Positions 1-5,088 of a stretch of DNA of 5,088 bases are shown piece after piece (within the stretch, counting starts at the first letter, position 1; every line of letters starts with the position of its first letter). A program made the position numbers and the translations under genes. Origin of the DNA: Methanobrevibacter sp. Lineage in GTDB: Archaea; Methanobacteriota; Methanobacteria; Methanobacteriales; Methanobacteriaceae. The stretch spans positions 1-5,088 of the forward strand of contig WRNS01000096.1 in NCBI GenBank assembly GCA_009776495.1. Reading direction: 5' to 3'. The notes below the pieces were generated by a model that worked only from the letters and a program-made list of their open reading frames with translations, was not told where the DNA came from and did no database searches.

Positions 1-190
1 ATAGATTATAATTAATAAAAATATATCATAATTAATAAAAATAATTCTTAATTAAGAAAAATATATCATGATTAATAAATATATATCTAAATTAAGAAAA
101 ATATATTATAATTAATAAAAATATATCATGATTAAAAAATATATATCTAAATTAAGAAAAATATATTATAATTAATAAATTTATATTAGA
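1..190. repeat. AT-only-like tandem array, 20-bp unit in 60-bp higher-order period
   Basis: From base 11 to 190 the sequence falls into nine 20-bp units, each beginning ATTAA, and bases 1-10 look like the end of an earlier unit, so the array probably continues to the left. A representative unit is ATTAATAAAAATATATCATG. Three unit variants recur in order, giving a 60-bp period: bases 51-110 and 111-170 differ at only 2 of 60 positions by eye. The last unit (171-190) decays. All frames contain frequent stops (TAA in the unit itself), so it is not coding. There are no unique spacers, so it is not a CRISPR array. An A-run recurs every 20 bp, about two helical turns, so intrinsic bending or easy melting is plausible but is inference. 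Confidence 0.9.
180..187 (+). promoter_or_regulatory. Possible TATA box for the membrane protein gene
   Basis: TTTATATT matches the archaeal TATA consensus TTTATATA at 7 of 8 positions. Transcription starting about 25 bp downstream would give a leader of roughly 65 nt that contains the 16-bp duplication. In DNA this AT-rich such matches arise easily by chance, so this is only the best candidate in the stretch. Confidence 0.2.
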
Positions 191-211
191 ATAATAAAAT
201 ATTGTAATATC

Positions 212-243
212 TAATTTATGATTATTTTAATTTATGATTATTT
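212..243. repeat. Perfect 16-bp tandem duplication upstream of the membrane protein gene
   Basis: The 16-mer TAATTTATGATTATTT occurs at 212-227 and again, without a mismatch or gap, at 228-243. It lies 30 bp before the start codon of the gene at 274, so it would fall in the 5' leader or close to the promoter. It could be a pair of regulator sites or a recent replication-slippage product; the sequence alone does not decide. Confidence 0.85.
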
Positions 244-273
244 GCTTTAATGTAAGTATAATAGGTTGTTTTT

Positions 274-798
274 ATGAATAAAAAAGATATTGGTATGTTC
301 ATTTGGAGAGTGAGTTATTCTCATCTTATTGCATATTTTATTGCAGGAATATTTGCTGTTATGGTAATGGGTTATCAAGAACACTTTTTGTCTGAGACTT
401 TATCTTTTATGCTACCTGTTAACTCTGCAATAGTGGCCCTTGGACCAGGTCTGCAAATTTTTAGAGGCATATTTTTATCCTTAGTACTAATTCCTTTAAA
501 AAATACATTTACTGAAGAAAAAAATGGTTTTGCTAAATTAGGAATATTGATTTTAGGATTATCTCTGTTTTTAACAATAGGTCCCACCCAAGGTTCTTTT
601 GATGGCTTCATTTATACAAAAATCCCATTTATGTATCAGATACTTGGATATCCTGAAGCCTTTTTGTATACATTAATATTCATTACTATCTTATGGTTCT
701 CATACAAAAAACAAGAAAGAATTTTAGACATAATAGCTATATTTGCTGTAATAATAATCTGCACATTAAGCATTATGGGATTCCTTTTCGCTGCTTAG
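274..798 (+). CDS. Small five-helix integral membrane protein of unknown function
   Basis: This 174-residue protein has no assigned function. Five hydrophobic segments are visible at about residues 14-34, 58-76, 86-104, 122-143 and 150-172, with a short lysine-containing N-terminus and no signal peptide cleavage site, so it should sit in the cytoplasmic membrane. Two features look conserved rather than generic. One is ALGPGLQIFRG at 55-65, with an arginine (R64) and glutamine (Q61) at the start of helix 2. The other is a loop at 102-118 reading IGPTQGSFDGFIYTKIP, followed by a helix containing GYPEAF. From memory, this pattern (GP..Q..RG, then G..EGFIYTK.P and LG.PE) matches an uncharacterised membrane family common in bacteria, which would make an archaeal copy a possible transfer; this is unverified. 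The ATG is preceded by AGGT at 263-266 with 7 nt spacing, a modest ribosome binding site. The gene is monocistronic, with a T-rich end just after its stop codon. Confidence 0.85.
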   Translation: MNKKDIGMFIWRVSYSHLIAYFIAGIFAVMVMGYQEHFLSETLSFMLPVNSAIVALGPGLQIFRGIFLSLVLIPLKNTFTEEKNGFAKLGILILGLSLFLTIGPTQGSFDGFIYTKIPFMYQILGYPEAFLYTLIFITILWFSYKKQERILDIIAIFAVIIICTLSIMGFLFAA

Positions 799-805
799 TA
801 TGATA

Positions 806-820
806 TTTTTTTATTTTTTT
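806..820 (+). terminator. Oligo-T terminator of the membrane protein gene
   Basis: Two T7 runs separated by one A begin 8 bp after the TAG stop codon, followed by further T-rich sequence. There is no stable hairpin, which fits archaeal termination on U-rich tracts. Confidence 0.55.
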
Positions 821-936
821 ACTTTTACCTCTTGTTTTAATTTTTTAAGCTAATTATATATGAATCATTTTTATTTTATCATGATTTAATAGGGGCATTT
901 TGCGATTTTTACACTTAAAATAATAATTCATAAAAG

Positions 937-948
937 TTTTATAAAATA
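937..948 (+). promoter_or_regulatory. Candidate TATA box for the GNAT gene
   Basis: TTTTATAAAATA is the best TATA-like element in the 799-999 spacer, which otherwise holds no ORF worth calling on either strand. A start about 25 bp downstream would leave a leader of roughly 30 nt ending in AAAGGA before the ATG. A second candidate, TTATATTT at about 964-971, would place the transcript start almost at the start codon and so fits less well with a Shine-Dalgarno-led gene. Confidence 0.35.
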
Positions 949-999
949 TTCATAACAAAACCCTTATATTTATTACTCATAATACATAAAAGGAATAAT

Positions 1000-1491
1000 A
1001 TGAATATAAATCCTGAAAATCTTATTATTAAAATTGCAAAGGCAAAAGATTTGAAACATTTAAAATTTGATTGTGGAGATGAAGATCTTAATGAATTCTT
1101 ATTAAAAGACTCATTGAAAAATATGAAAAATAATCTTAATGTTATTTACCTTTGTGAATTTAAAAATGAGGTTATTGCCTTTTTTGCACTTTCAACCGAT
1201 GCTATAAAAATAAATGAAAAAATTGAAATAAGATATCCAGTTTATCCTGCGATAAAAATAGGAAGACTAGCAGTAGACAAAAAATACGGAGGAAAACACA
1301 TTGGAAGCACATTAATCGATTGGATAATAGGAATATGCTTTGTATTGAGAAAATCCACGGGAATTAGATTTTTATCAGTAGATGCCTACCCAAAGTCAAT
1401 TGGTTTTTACGAAAAAAACTTATTTGAAAAATTAGAAACTAAACCAAGAAAATCTGTACAAATGTATCGAGATTTAAATGAGAAGATATAA
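1000..1491 (+). CDS. GNAT-family N-acetyltransferase, possible TacT/AtaT-type toxin
   Basis: The 163-residue length and motif order fit a single-domain GNAT acetyltransferase, which transfers an acetyl group from acetyl-CoA to an amine. The N-terminal FDCGDEDLNEFL (23-34) matches the F-C-G-x-x-x-LNxFL opening shared by GNATs that act as toxins on aminoacyl-tRNA and by relatives of unknown substrate. The CoA-binding motif A is IGRLAVDKKYGGKHIGS (87-103); the usual Q or R before the first glycine is G97, whereas the KHIG form (H100) occurs, as I recall, in related gut-microbe GNATs. TGIRFLSVDAY (120-130) is the following strand, and FYEKN (136-140) supplies Y137, the likely general acid; the glycine normally found in FYEKNGF is L141. 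The ATG follows AGGA at 991-994 with 5 nt spacing. It converges on the 49-residue gene downstream with a 9-bp gap, which suggests a pair. The fold assignment is firm; substrate and toxin role are inference. A free-standing acetyltransferase is the alternative. Confidence 0.9.
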   Translation: MNINPENLIIKIAKAKDLKHLKFDCGDEDLNEFLLKDSLKNMKNNLNVIYLCEFKNEVIAFFALSTDAIKINEKIEIRYPVYPAIKIGRLAVDKKYGGKHIGSTLIDWIIGICFVLRKSTGIRFLSVDAYPKSIGFYEKNLFEKLETKPRKSVQMYRDLNEKI

Positions 1492-1500
1492 AATAGAGAA

Positions 1501-1650
1501 TTATTCAACGAATTTTATCTTTTTAAAAGTCTCTTTAGCTCTTTTAAAAGACTTTATTTCTTCAGAAGTAGACTTTTCTTCTAATTTTTCAACGAATTTT
1601 TTAGCATCCAGTCCTTTAAGAGTTGGAGTTGGTTCTATCACTCTTGCCAT
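1501..1650 (-). CDS. 49-residue small protein, candidate antitoxin or partner of the GNAT
   Basis: The minus strand encodes a complete 49-residue protein from ATG (1650-1648) to TAA (1503-1501). It begins MARVIEPTPTLKGLDAKKFV and continues with a highly charged K/E-rich tail that is probably helical (about 14-48); there is no signal peptide, membrane segment or cysteine. An AGGAGG ribosome binding site 9 nt before the ATG, the strongest in the window, argues that it is truly expressed. The opening I-E-P-T-P-x-L-K-G-x-D-A-x-x-F resembles, from memory, a group of very small bacterial and archaeal proteins encoded beside GNAT or other toxin-like genes; this was not checked by search. The usual arrangement I recall is small protein upstream of toxin on the same strand, whereas here they face tail to tail. 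The 12-nt stretch encoding KFVE occurs twice in frame, at residues 18-21 and 46-49, which suggests the end arose by partial duplication. Antitoxin function is inference. Confidence 0.8.
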   Translation of the reverse strand: MARVIEPTPTLKGLDAKKFVEKLEEKSTSEEIKSFKRAKETFKKIKFVE

Positions 1651-1659
1651 TTAGAAATT

Positions 1660-1665
1660 CCTCCT
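1660..1665 (-). promoter_or_regulatory. Strong Shine-Dalgarno site of the 49-residue gene
   Basis: AGGAGG on the minus strand, followed by a 9-nt spacer and ATG, is the fullest match to the archaeal 16S rRNA tail in the window. It fixes the start codon and is the main evidence that this short ORF is a real gene. Confidence 0.85.
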
Positions 1666-1710
1666 GAAAAATAATTCATTTTATTTATATTAATATTGTT
1701 GAATAAAACA

Positions 1711-1720
1711 TTTATAATTT
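1711..1720 (-). promoter_or_regulatory. Candidate TATA box for the 49-residue gene
   Basis: On the minus strand this reads AAATTATAAA. A transcript starting about 25 bp downstream would begin near 1690 and give a leader of about 40 nt that includes the AGGAGG. A second A/T box nearer the gene (about 1680-1695) would place the start inside the ribosome binding site and is less likely. Composition makes any TATA call weak here. Confidence 0.3.
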
Positions 1721-1795
1721 ATGTGTCTGGAAAAAAATCATTTATACAGATTGGGGGATAATTATTTTTTAATATCTTCAAAAATTTAGTACTTC

Positions 1796-1803
1796 AAAAA
1801 AAA
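1796..1803 (-). terminator. Candidate oligo-T terminator for leuS
   Basis: The minus strand has a T8 run here, about 140 nt after the leuS stop codon. Shorter T5 runs lie closer, at 1891-1895 and 1854-1858, and a T7 run lies at 1731-1737, so the end of the transcript may be spread over several sites. Termination before the 49-residue gene would make that gene independent of leuS. Confidence 0.35.
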
Positions 1804-1837
1804 TGTATTTTACAATTACAAAATATTTAATAAATTA

Positions 1838-1920
1838 ATTATAATTATTATGGAAAAACTATAATAACTCTTAAATAACTATAATTTTCTAAAAACAACC
1901 ATAATTAATCACAAATTTAT
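1838..1920. repeat. Degenerate 20-bp-period repeat in the leuS 3' spacer
   Basis: Four consecutive 20-bp blocks (1841, 1861, 1881, 1901) each begin ATAAT. The boundary 8-mers at 1838, 1858, 1878 and 1898 read ATTATAAT, ACTATAAT, ACTATAAT and ACCATAAT. The middles of the blocks are A-rich but divergent. The period equals that of the array at 1-190, and the ATAATTAAT-like block start is shared with it. The rest of the 1651-1939 spacer holds the small gene's upstream signals and no further gene. Confidence 0.5.
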
Positions 1921-1939
1921 TTAACATCCTCATCAAAAG

Positions 1940-4858
1940 TTATTCCATGTAAATAGCTGGTTTATAAGGAATTGCATTTTTTGCCTTATCCTCAGGATCA
2001 TAGCTATTGTCTTTGTGAATGATAATATTTGTGTTAACTTCTTCTTCTATGAAATCTTTTGCATCATTTAATATTTCGTGTTCATCTATTTTTCCAATGT
2101 ATCTTGTTTTTGTCATTTCACGACCGATTTTTTTAGCAAAGTCAGCTATTTCCTTTTTATCCTCGTGGACATTTTGACCAATAGCTCTTCCCATAATTTG
2201 ACCAATATCTGGTTTTCCAACCTCTTCAGCTATCTTATAAACATCCCATTTCCAATCATCAGCTAAATAAATATGAATCTTGTCGGGATCTTTAGCTACA
2301 ATCTTTTTTATCTGTTCTATATCATGAACAATTCCTTGGACCATTTCCTCTGATTTTTCGATTATTTCCCTTTCTAAATTTTCATCCTTCTCAATTGACC
2401 TTGAAGTTGAATCTCTTAAGTTTGAATCATTAGAGAAGTAAATATTACCATTCGGCCATGAGGCCTCTACTACAAAACCATCACCACCATAGCTATTCCA
2501 TAGCTCTTCACTGCTATGCGGTATGAAGGGAGCAAGAATTCTTATCCATGACTTAAAAACCATTGAGAGAACAAAAACAATAGCTTCATCCCTTTCACCT
2601 GAGCTTAAAAGATGTTTTACTCTATACATATAATGATCAATGTCTTTTTTCAAAAGGAATAAAGAGTTTTGCAGTGCTTTTCTTGTTTGGAAACCTTCAA
2701 GTGCATCTGTAGCTTCTTTTATTCTAATATTTAGCTGATTAATCATCCATAAGTCAATTCTACGACTTAACTTTACTTCTTTAATATTACTTAAATCTAT
2801 TGGAGAGCCTTTTATATCCTCTATGGTTTTAGCAAATTCAAATAATCTATCCAATCGCCTTTTTGTTCCTATAACTTCTTTTTCTCTCCAATCAAAGTCT
2901 TGCCATGGCTCAGCAGAAGCCATTAAAAATAACCTTACTACATCAGCACCATATTTTTCCATGGCATCTGATAGGAGAATAACATTTCCCTTTGATGAAG
3001 ACATTTTGTTTCCTTCAAGTAGGCCCATTCCAAAAACAACCATTCCCCGAGGCCAATTTTCCTTTGGAAAAATAGCTGCATGATGGAAGAGGTGAAAACT
3101 TAAATGATTTCCAATTAAATCTTTTGCAGAAAGTCTCCAATCTAGTGGATACCAATAGCTAAACTCATTTTGTATTGTATCCACAATCTCTCCATCCACC
3201 TTTAAATCATTAGAATCTTTATTAAAAAAGATTTTTTCAAAGAAGGCATCGTTTAAATCTTTGAGATCTATTTTTTTTAAATGATTAGCTATTGAATAAT
3301 AGGCCATGTAAATAGTTGAATCAGTCAATGGTTCAATTAACCATTGTTCATCCCAAGGTAGGTGAGTTCCAAGCCCAATTCTTCTTGAACAAGCCCAATC
3401 ATTTAACCAACCAATATAGTATTCAAAGTTTGATTTTACTTCATTTGGAATGATGTTTTCCTGATTTAAGCATTCCCTTGTTTTTTCCTTCCAATCTTCA
3501 TCTGAATACTTTAAAAACCATTGATTATCCATTATTTTAACTACACATCTATTTCCACACCTACAAATAACTGGGTGTTCTGCAAAGTCATACATAGTGT
3601 CAGCTAATGAATCATTAATCATCGAGGATTTTATCATGTCCCGAGCAGTAGCTACTCTTTCACCTGCATAATTTGGAATATGAGAACTCATAATTCCTTT
3701 TGAATGTTCTACTTTGTATAATTCATTAGTAGCTTCATCTAACTTAGGATCTTCCTGGTTTTTAATCTTTAACTTTTCAATAACATCTCTTGCTGGAATT
3801 TCACTGTATTTCTTTAGAGTGACTACATTTAATATTTTTATATCAACAGCTTCCTCTAAATTGTACTTTTTTAGTAAATCTGAGTTATTTTTCAAATCTT
3901 TGAGTGCTATGTAATCAGCTGGAGCATGCCCTGGAACAGAAAATACAACTCCACTTCCATAATCAGGATCAACAAAACTTGCTGGGAATATTGGGTGTTC
4001 ACTACCAGTGATAGGATTTTTAACAAATTTTCCAATGAATTCCTTTGGATTGATTTTTCCAACAATATTCAAATCTTTAATTTGATTAGACAAGTTATAA
4101 AAAGATTTTTCACTTATTATCCAGCTCTCTCCATTATTATCCACTTCAATATAGTCTACCTCAGGATTTAGCCATAGATTTGTAACTCCATAGATTGTTT
4201 CTGGTCTAAAAGTAGCTGGAACTAAATACTTTCCATCAATTTCAAATTTTAAAAGAGTGAGCTCATTTACATCCACTCCTTCTCCTTCTAAAAGATCATG
4301 GTCTCCTACAGGATTATCACAACTAGGGCAGTATTTAACAGGGTGATTTCCCTTTCTTACAAAACCCATTTCTTTTAGTTTTCTTAGCTGCCACTGGATG
4401 AACTTTTGATAACTTAAATCTGTTGTTTTAAATTCACGTCTCCAATCAATTGAATAACCCATATCATTCATAACTTGGTGGTATTCACTACTGAAGTATT
4501 TAACAATGTATTCTGGATCTTTTAACTTTGATAGTTCTTCTTTTGGAACTTTATGAACTTTTTCATATAATTCAAGTGTCCAAGGATCTTTATTTTTAAT
4601 CCTACTAGCTATTCCAATAACTGGAGCTCCTGTTACATGCCATCCCATAGGGAATAAGACATTTTTACCTTGCATTCTTTTAAATCTTGCATAAACATCA
4701 GGAACTGTGTAAGTTCTTCCATGGCCAATATGCATGGCTCCACTAGGATAAGGATAAGCTACTGTTAAAAAAACCTTTTCTTTTTCATTATTATCTGATT
4801 GAAATAGCTTTGCTTCTTCCCATTTCTTTTGCCATTTCTTTTCTATTTCTCTAGTCAC
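1940..4858 (-). CDS. leuS: Leucyl-tRNA synthetase, archaeal/eukaryotic type
   Basis: This class I synthetase charges tRNA-Leu with leucine using ATP, in the cytoplasm. At 972 residues it is full length for the archaeal form and has no frameshift. The catalytic Rossmann fold carries HIGH at 43-46, within [19 protein letters not shown], and KMSSS at 618-622. An inserted CP1 editing domain spans about 210-400, with TFRPET at 216-221 and the archaeal GHAPADY at 310-316, whose D315 is the expected anchor for mischarged amino acids. Cysteines C177 and C180, and C432, C434 and C438, mark zinc-binding elements. The anticodon-binding helical domain occupies about 700-800, and the C-terminal extension that contacts the tRNA runs to the end. 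The start is GTG, supported by GGTG with 5 nt spacing; no in-frame ATG lies upstream, and the next in-frame Met (M42) is within the HIGH region. The gene has no operon partner here. Confidence 0.98.
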   Translation of the reverse strand: MTREIEKKWQKKWEEAKLFQSDNNEKEKVFLTVAYPYPSGAMHIGHGRTYTVPDVYARFKRMQGKNVLFPMGWHVTGAPVIGIASRIKNKDPWTLELYEKVHKVPKEELSKLKDPEYIVKYFSSEYHQVMNDMGYSIDWRREFKTTDLSYQKFIQWQLRKLKEMGFVRKGNHPVKYCPSCDNPVGDHDLLEGEGVDVNELTLLKFEIDGKYLVPATFRPETIYGVTNLWLNPEVDYIEVDNNGESWIISEKSFYNLSNQIKDLNIVGKINPKEFIGKFVKNPITGSEHPIFPASFVDPDYGSGVVFSVPGHAPADYIALKDLKNNSDLLKKYNLEEAVDIKILNVVTLKKYSEIPARDVIEKLKIKNQEDPKLDEATNELYKVEHSKGIMSSHIPNYAGERVATARDMIKSSMINDSLADTMYDFAEHPVICRCGNRCVVKIMDNQWFLKYSDEDWKEKTRECLNQENIIPNEVKSNFEYYIGWLNDWACSRRIGLGTHLPWDEQWLIEPLTDSTIYMAYYSIANHLKKIDLKDLNDAFFEKIFFNKDSNDLKVDGEIVDTIQNEFSYWYPLDWRLSAKDLIGNHLSFHLFHHAAIFPKENWPRGMVVFGMGLLEGNKMSSSKGNVILLSDAMEKYGADVVRLFLMASAEPWQDFDWREKEVIGTKRRLDRLFEFAKTIEDIKGSPIDLSNIKEVKLSRRIDLWMINQLNIRIKEATDALEGFQTRKALQNSLFLLKKDIDHYMYRVKHLLSSGERDEAIVFVLSMVFKSWIRILAPFIPHSSEELWNSYGGDGFVVEASWPNGNIYFSNDSNLRDSTSRSIEKDENLEREIIEKSEEMVQGIVHDIEQIKKIVAKDPDKIHIYLADDWKWDVYKIAEEVGKPDIGQIMGRAIGQNVHEDKKEIADFAKKIGREMTKTRYIGKIDEHEILNDAKDFIEEEVNTNIIIHKDNSYDPEDKAKNAIPYKPAIYME

Positions 4859-4863
4859 TAAAA

Positions 4864-4867
4864 CACC
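4864..4867 (-). promoter_or_regulatory. GGTG ribosome binding site selecting the leuS GTG start
   Basis: The minus strand reads TGTGGTGTTTTA immediately before GTG. GGTG pairs with the CACC of the archaeal 16S rRNA tail and sits 5 nt from the start codon, which supports GTG as the true start. Confidence 0.6.
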
Positions 4868-4881
4868 ACATGAATAAATAG

Positions 4882-4911
4882 TTGAATGATTAATAATTGA
4901 ATGATTAATAA
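4882..4911. repeat. Perfect 15-bp tandem duplication in the leuS 5' region
   Basis: TTGAATGATTAATAA occurs at 4882-4896 and again directly at 4897-4911. On the leuS strand each copy reads TTATTAATCATTCAA. It lies 24-53 bp before the GTG, between the likely TATA box and the start codon, so the transcript start would fall in it. Confidence 0.85.
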
Positions 4912-4912
4912 T

Positions 4913-4922
4913 TAATATATTA
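4913..4922 (-). promoter_or_regulatory. Candidate TATA box for leuS
   Basis: TAATATATTA is a 10-bp palindrome about 55-65 bp upstream of the leuS start. A start site 25 bp downstream would give a leader of about 30 nt with room for the GGTG site. The same core recurs 80 bp further upstream, so a second promoter is possible. Confidence 0.35.
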
Positions 4923-5005
4923 TCAAAATATGTTTAAAATTATATTGTATTTTTAATGATTTTCATTATTAACTTTTAAGAATCAAATATTTCAATATAT
5001 TATCA
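4914..5005. repeat. 12-bp direct repeat spaced by exactly 80 bp upstream of leuS
   Basis: AATATATTATCA occurs at 4914-4925 and 4994-5005. On the leuS strand each copy reads TGATAATATATT and resembles a TATA region, so the two may be alternative promoters. The remainder of 4859-5088 shows no ORF, tRNA or other gene on either strand. Confidence 0.45.
4954..4968. promoter_or_regulatory. Operator-like inverted repeat upstream of leuS
   Basis: TAATGA-TTT-TCATTA is a perfect 6-bp dyad with a 3-bp centre. In its wider context (4952-4970) it matches 14 of 19 positions of the bacterial Fur box consensus by eye. It lies about 100 bp upstream of the leuS start and could instead serve a gene beyond the right edge. 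High A/T content makes a chance dyad quite possible. Confidence 0.25.
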
Positions 5006-5088
5006 CTATTTTAAATAAATATAATCTTAGTAAAATTTTTAAAAAAATAGCTATTGAATTGAAAATTAATTTATTAAATATGATAATT

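Noticed and set aside
1..190. CRISPR array
   Set aside because: The repeats abut one another directly, with no unique spacers between them, and the unit is too short and A/T-only-like.
375..611. 78-codon ORF on the minus strand inside the membrane protein gene
   Set aside because: It is fully antisense to a convincing membrane protein frame, has no recognisable domain, and offers no independent support.
799..999. Upstream antitoxin gene for the GNAT
   Set aside because: No ORF of useful length with a ribosome binding site was found on either strand in this spacer, so the standard antitoxin-toxin operon is not present here.
1741..1765. G-rich island (GGGGG near 1753) as a possible small RNA or riboswitch
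   Set aside because: Only one G-run in A/T-rich surroundings; I found no paired stems that would support a structured RNA.
2078..4171. Four plus-strand ORFs of 62-86 codons (starting 2078, 2823, 3714, 3926)
   Set aside because: All lie antisense within the uninterrupted leuS frame and show no family features; they are shadows of that gene.
4851..4871. Six-codon upstream ORF (ATG at 4871, MWCFSD, stop overlapping the leuS start)
   Set aside because: It has no ribosome binding site of its own and no leucine codons, so a leader-peptide attenuator for leuS is not supported; a chance frame is more likely.

Overview
The window is very AT-rich throughout, with intergenic stretches that are almost pure A/T. 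It carries an intact archaeal-type leucyl-tRNA synthetase of 972 residues that starts with GTG and is preceded by GGTG. Together with TATA-like boxes, oligo-T ends and purine-rich ribosome binding sites, this points to a low-GC methanogenic archaeon, most likely Methanobrevibacter or a close relative in the Methanobacteriales. The genus is an inference from composition and protein style; no search was run.

Layout, left to right. Bases 1-190 are a non-coding tandem array with a 20-bp unit arranged in a 60-bp higher-order period. It is followed by a perfect 16-bp tandem duplication (212-243) just before a gene for a small five-helix membrane protein of unknown function (274-798, +). A T-rich terminator follows, then about 200 bp of spacer with a TATA-like box. 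Next come a GNAT-family acetyltransferase (1000-1491, +) and, converging on it with only 9 bp between stop codons, a 49-residue protein (1501-1650, -). That protein has a strong Shine-Dalgarno site and an N-terminus (MARVIEPTPTLKG) typical of very small proteins often found beside GNAT or other toxin-like genes. A 289-bp spacer with a degenerate 20-bp repeat separates it from leuS (1940-4858, -). The final 230 bp upstream of leuS hold a 15-bp tandem duplication, TATA-like sites and an operator-like dyad, but no gene.

How the genes relate: leuS is housekeeping and stands alone here, with its own upstream and downstream signals. The GNAT and the small convergent protein are the likeliest functional pair, possibly a toxin and antitoxin in an unusual tail-to-tail arrangement whose 3' transcripts probably overlap. 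The membrane protein is a separate single-gene unit. The recurring short tandem duplications, two of them with a 20-bp period, are the most unusual non-coding feature.
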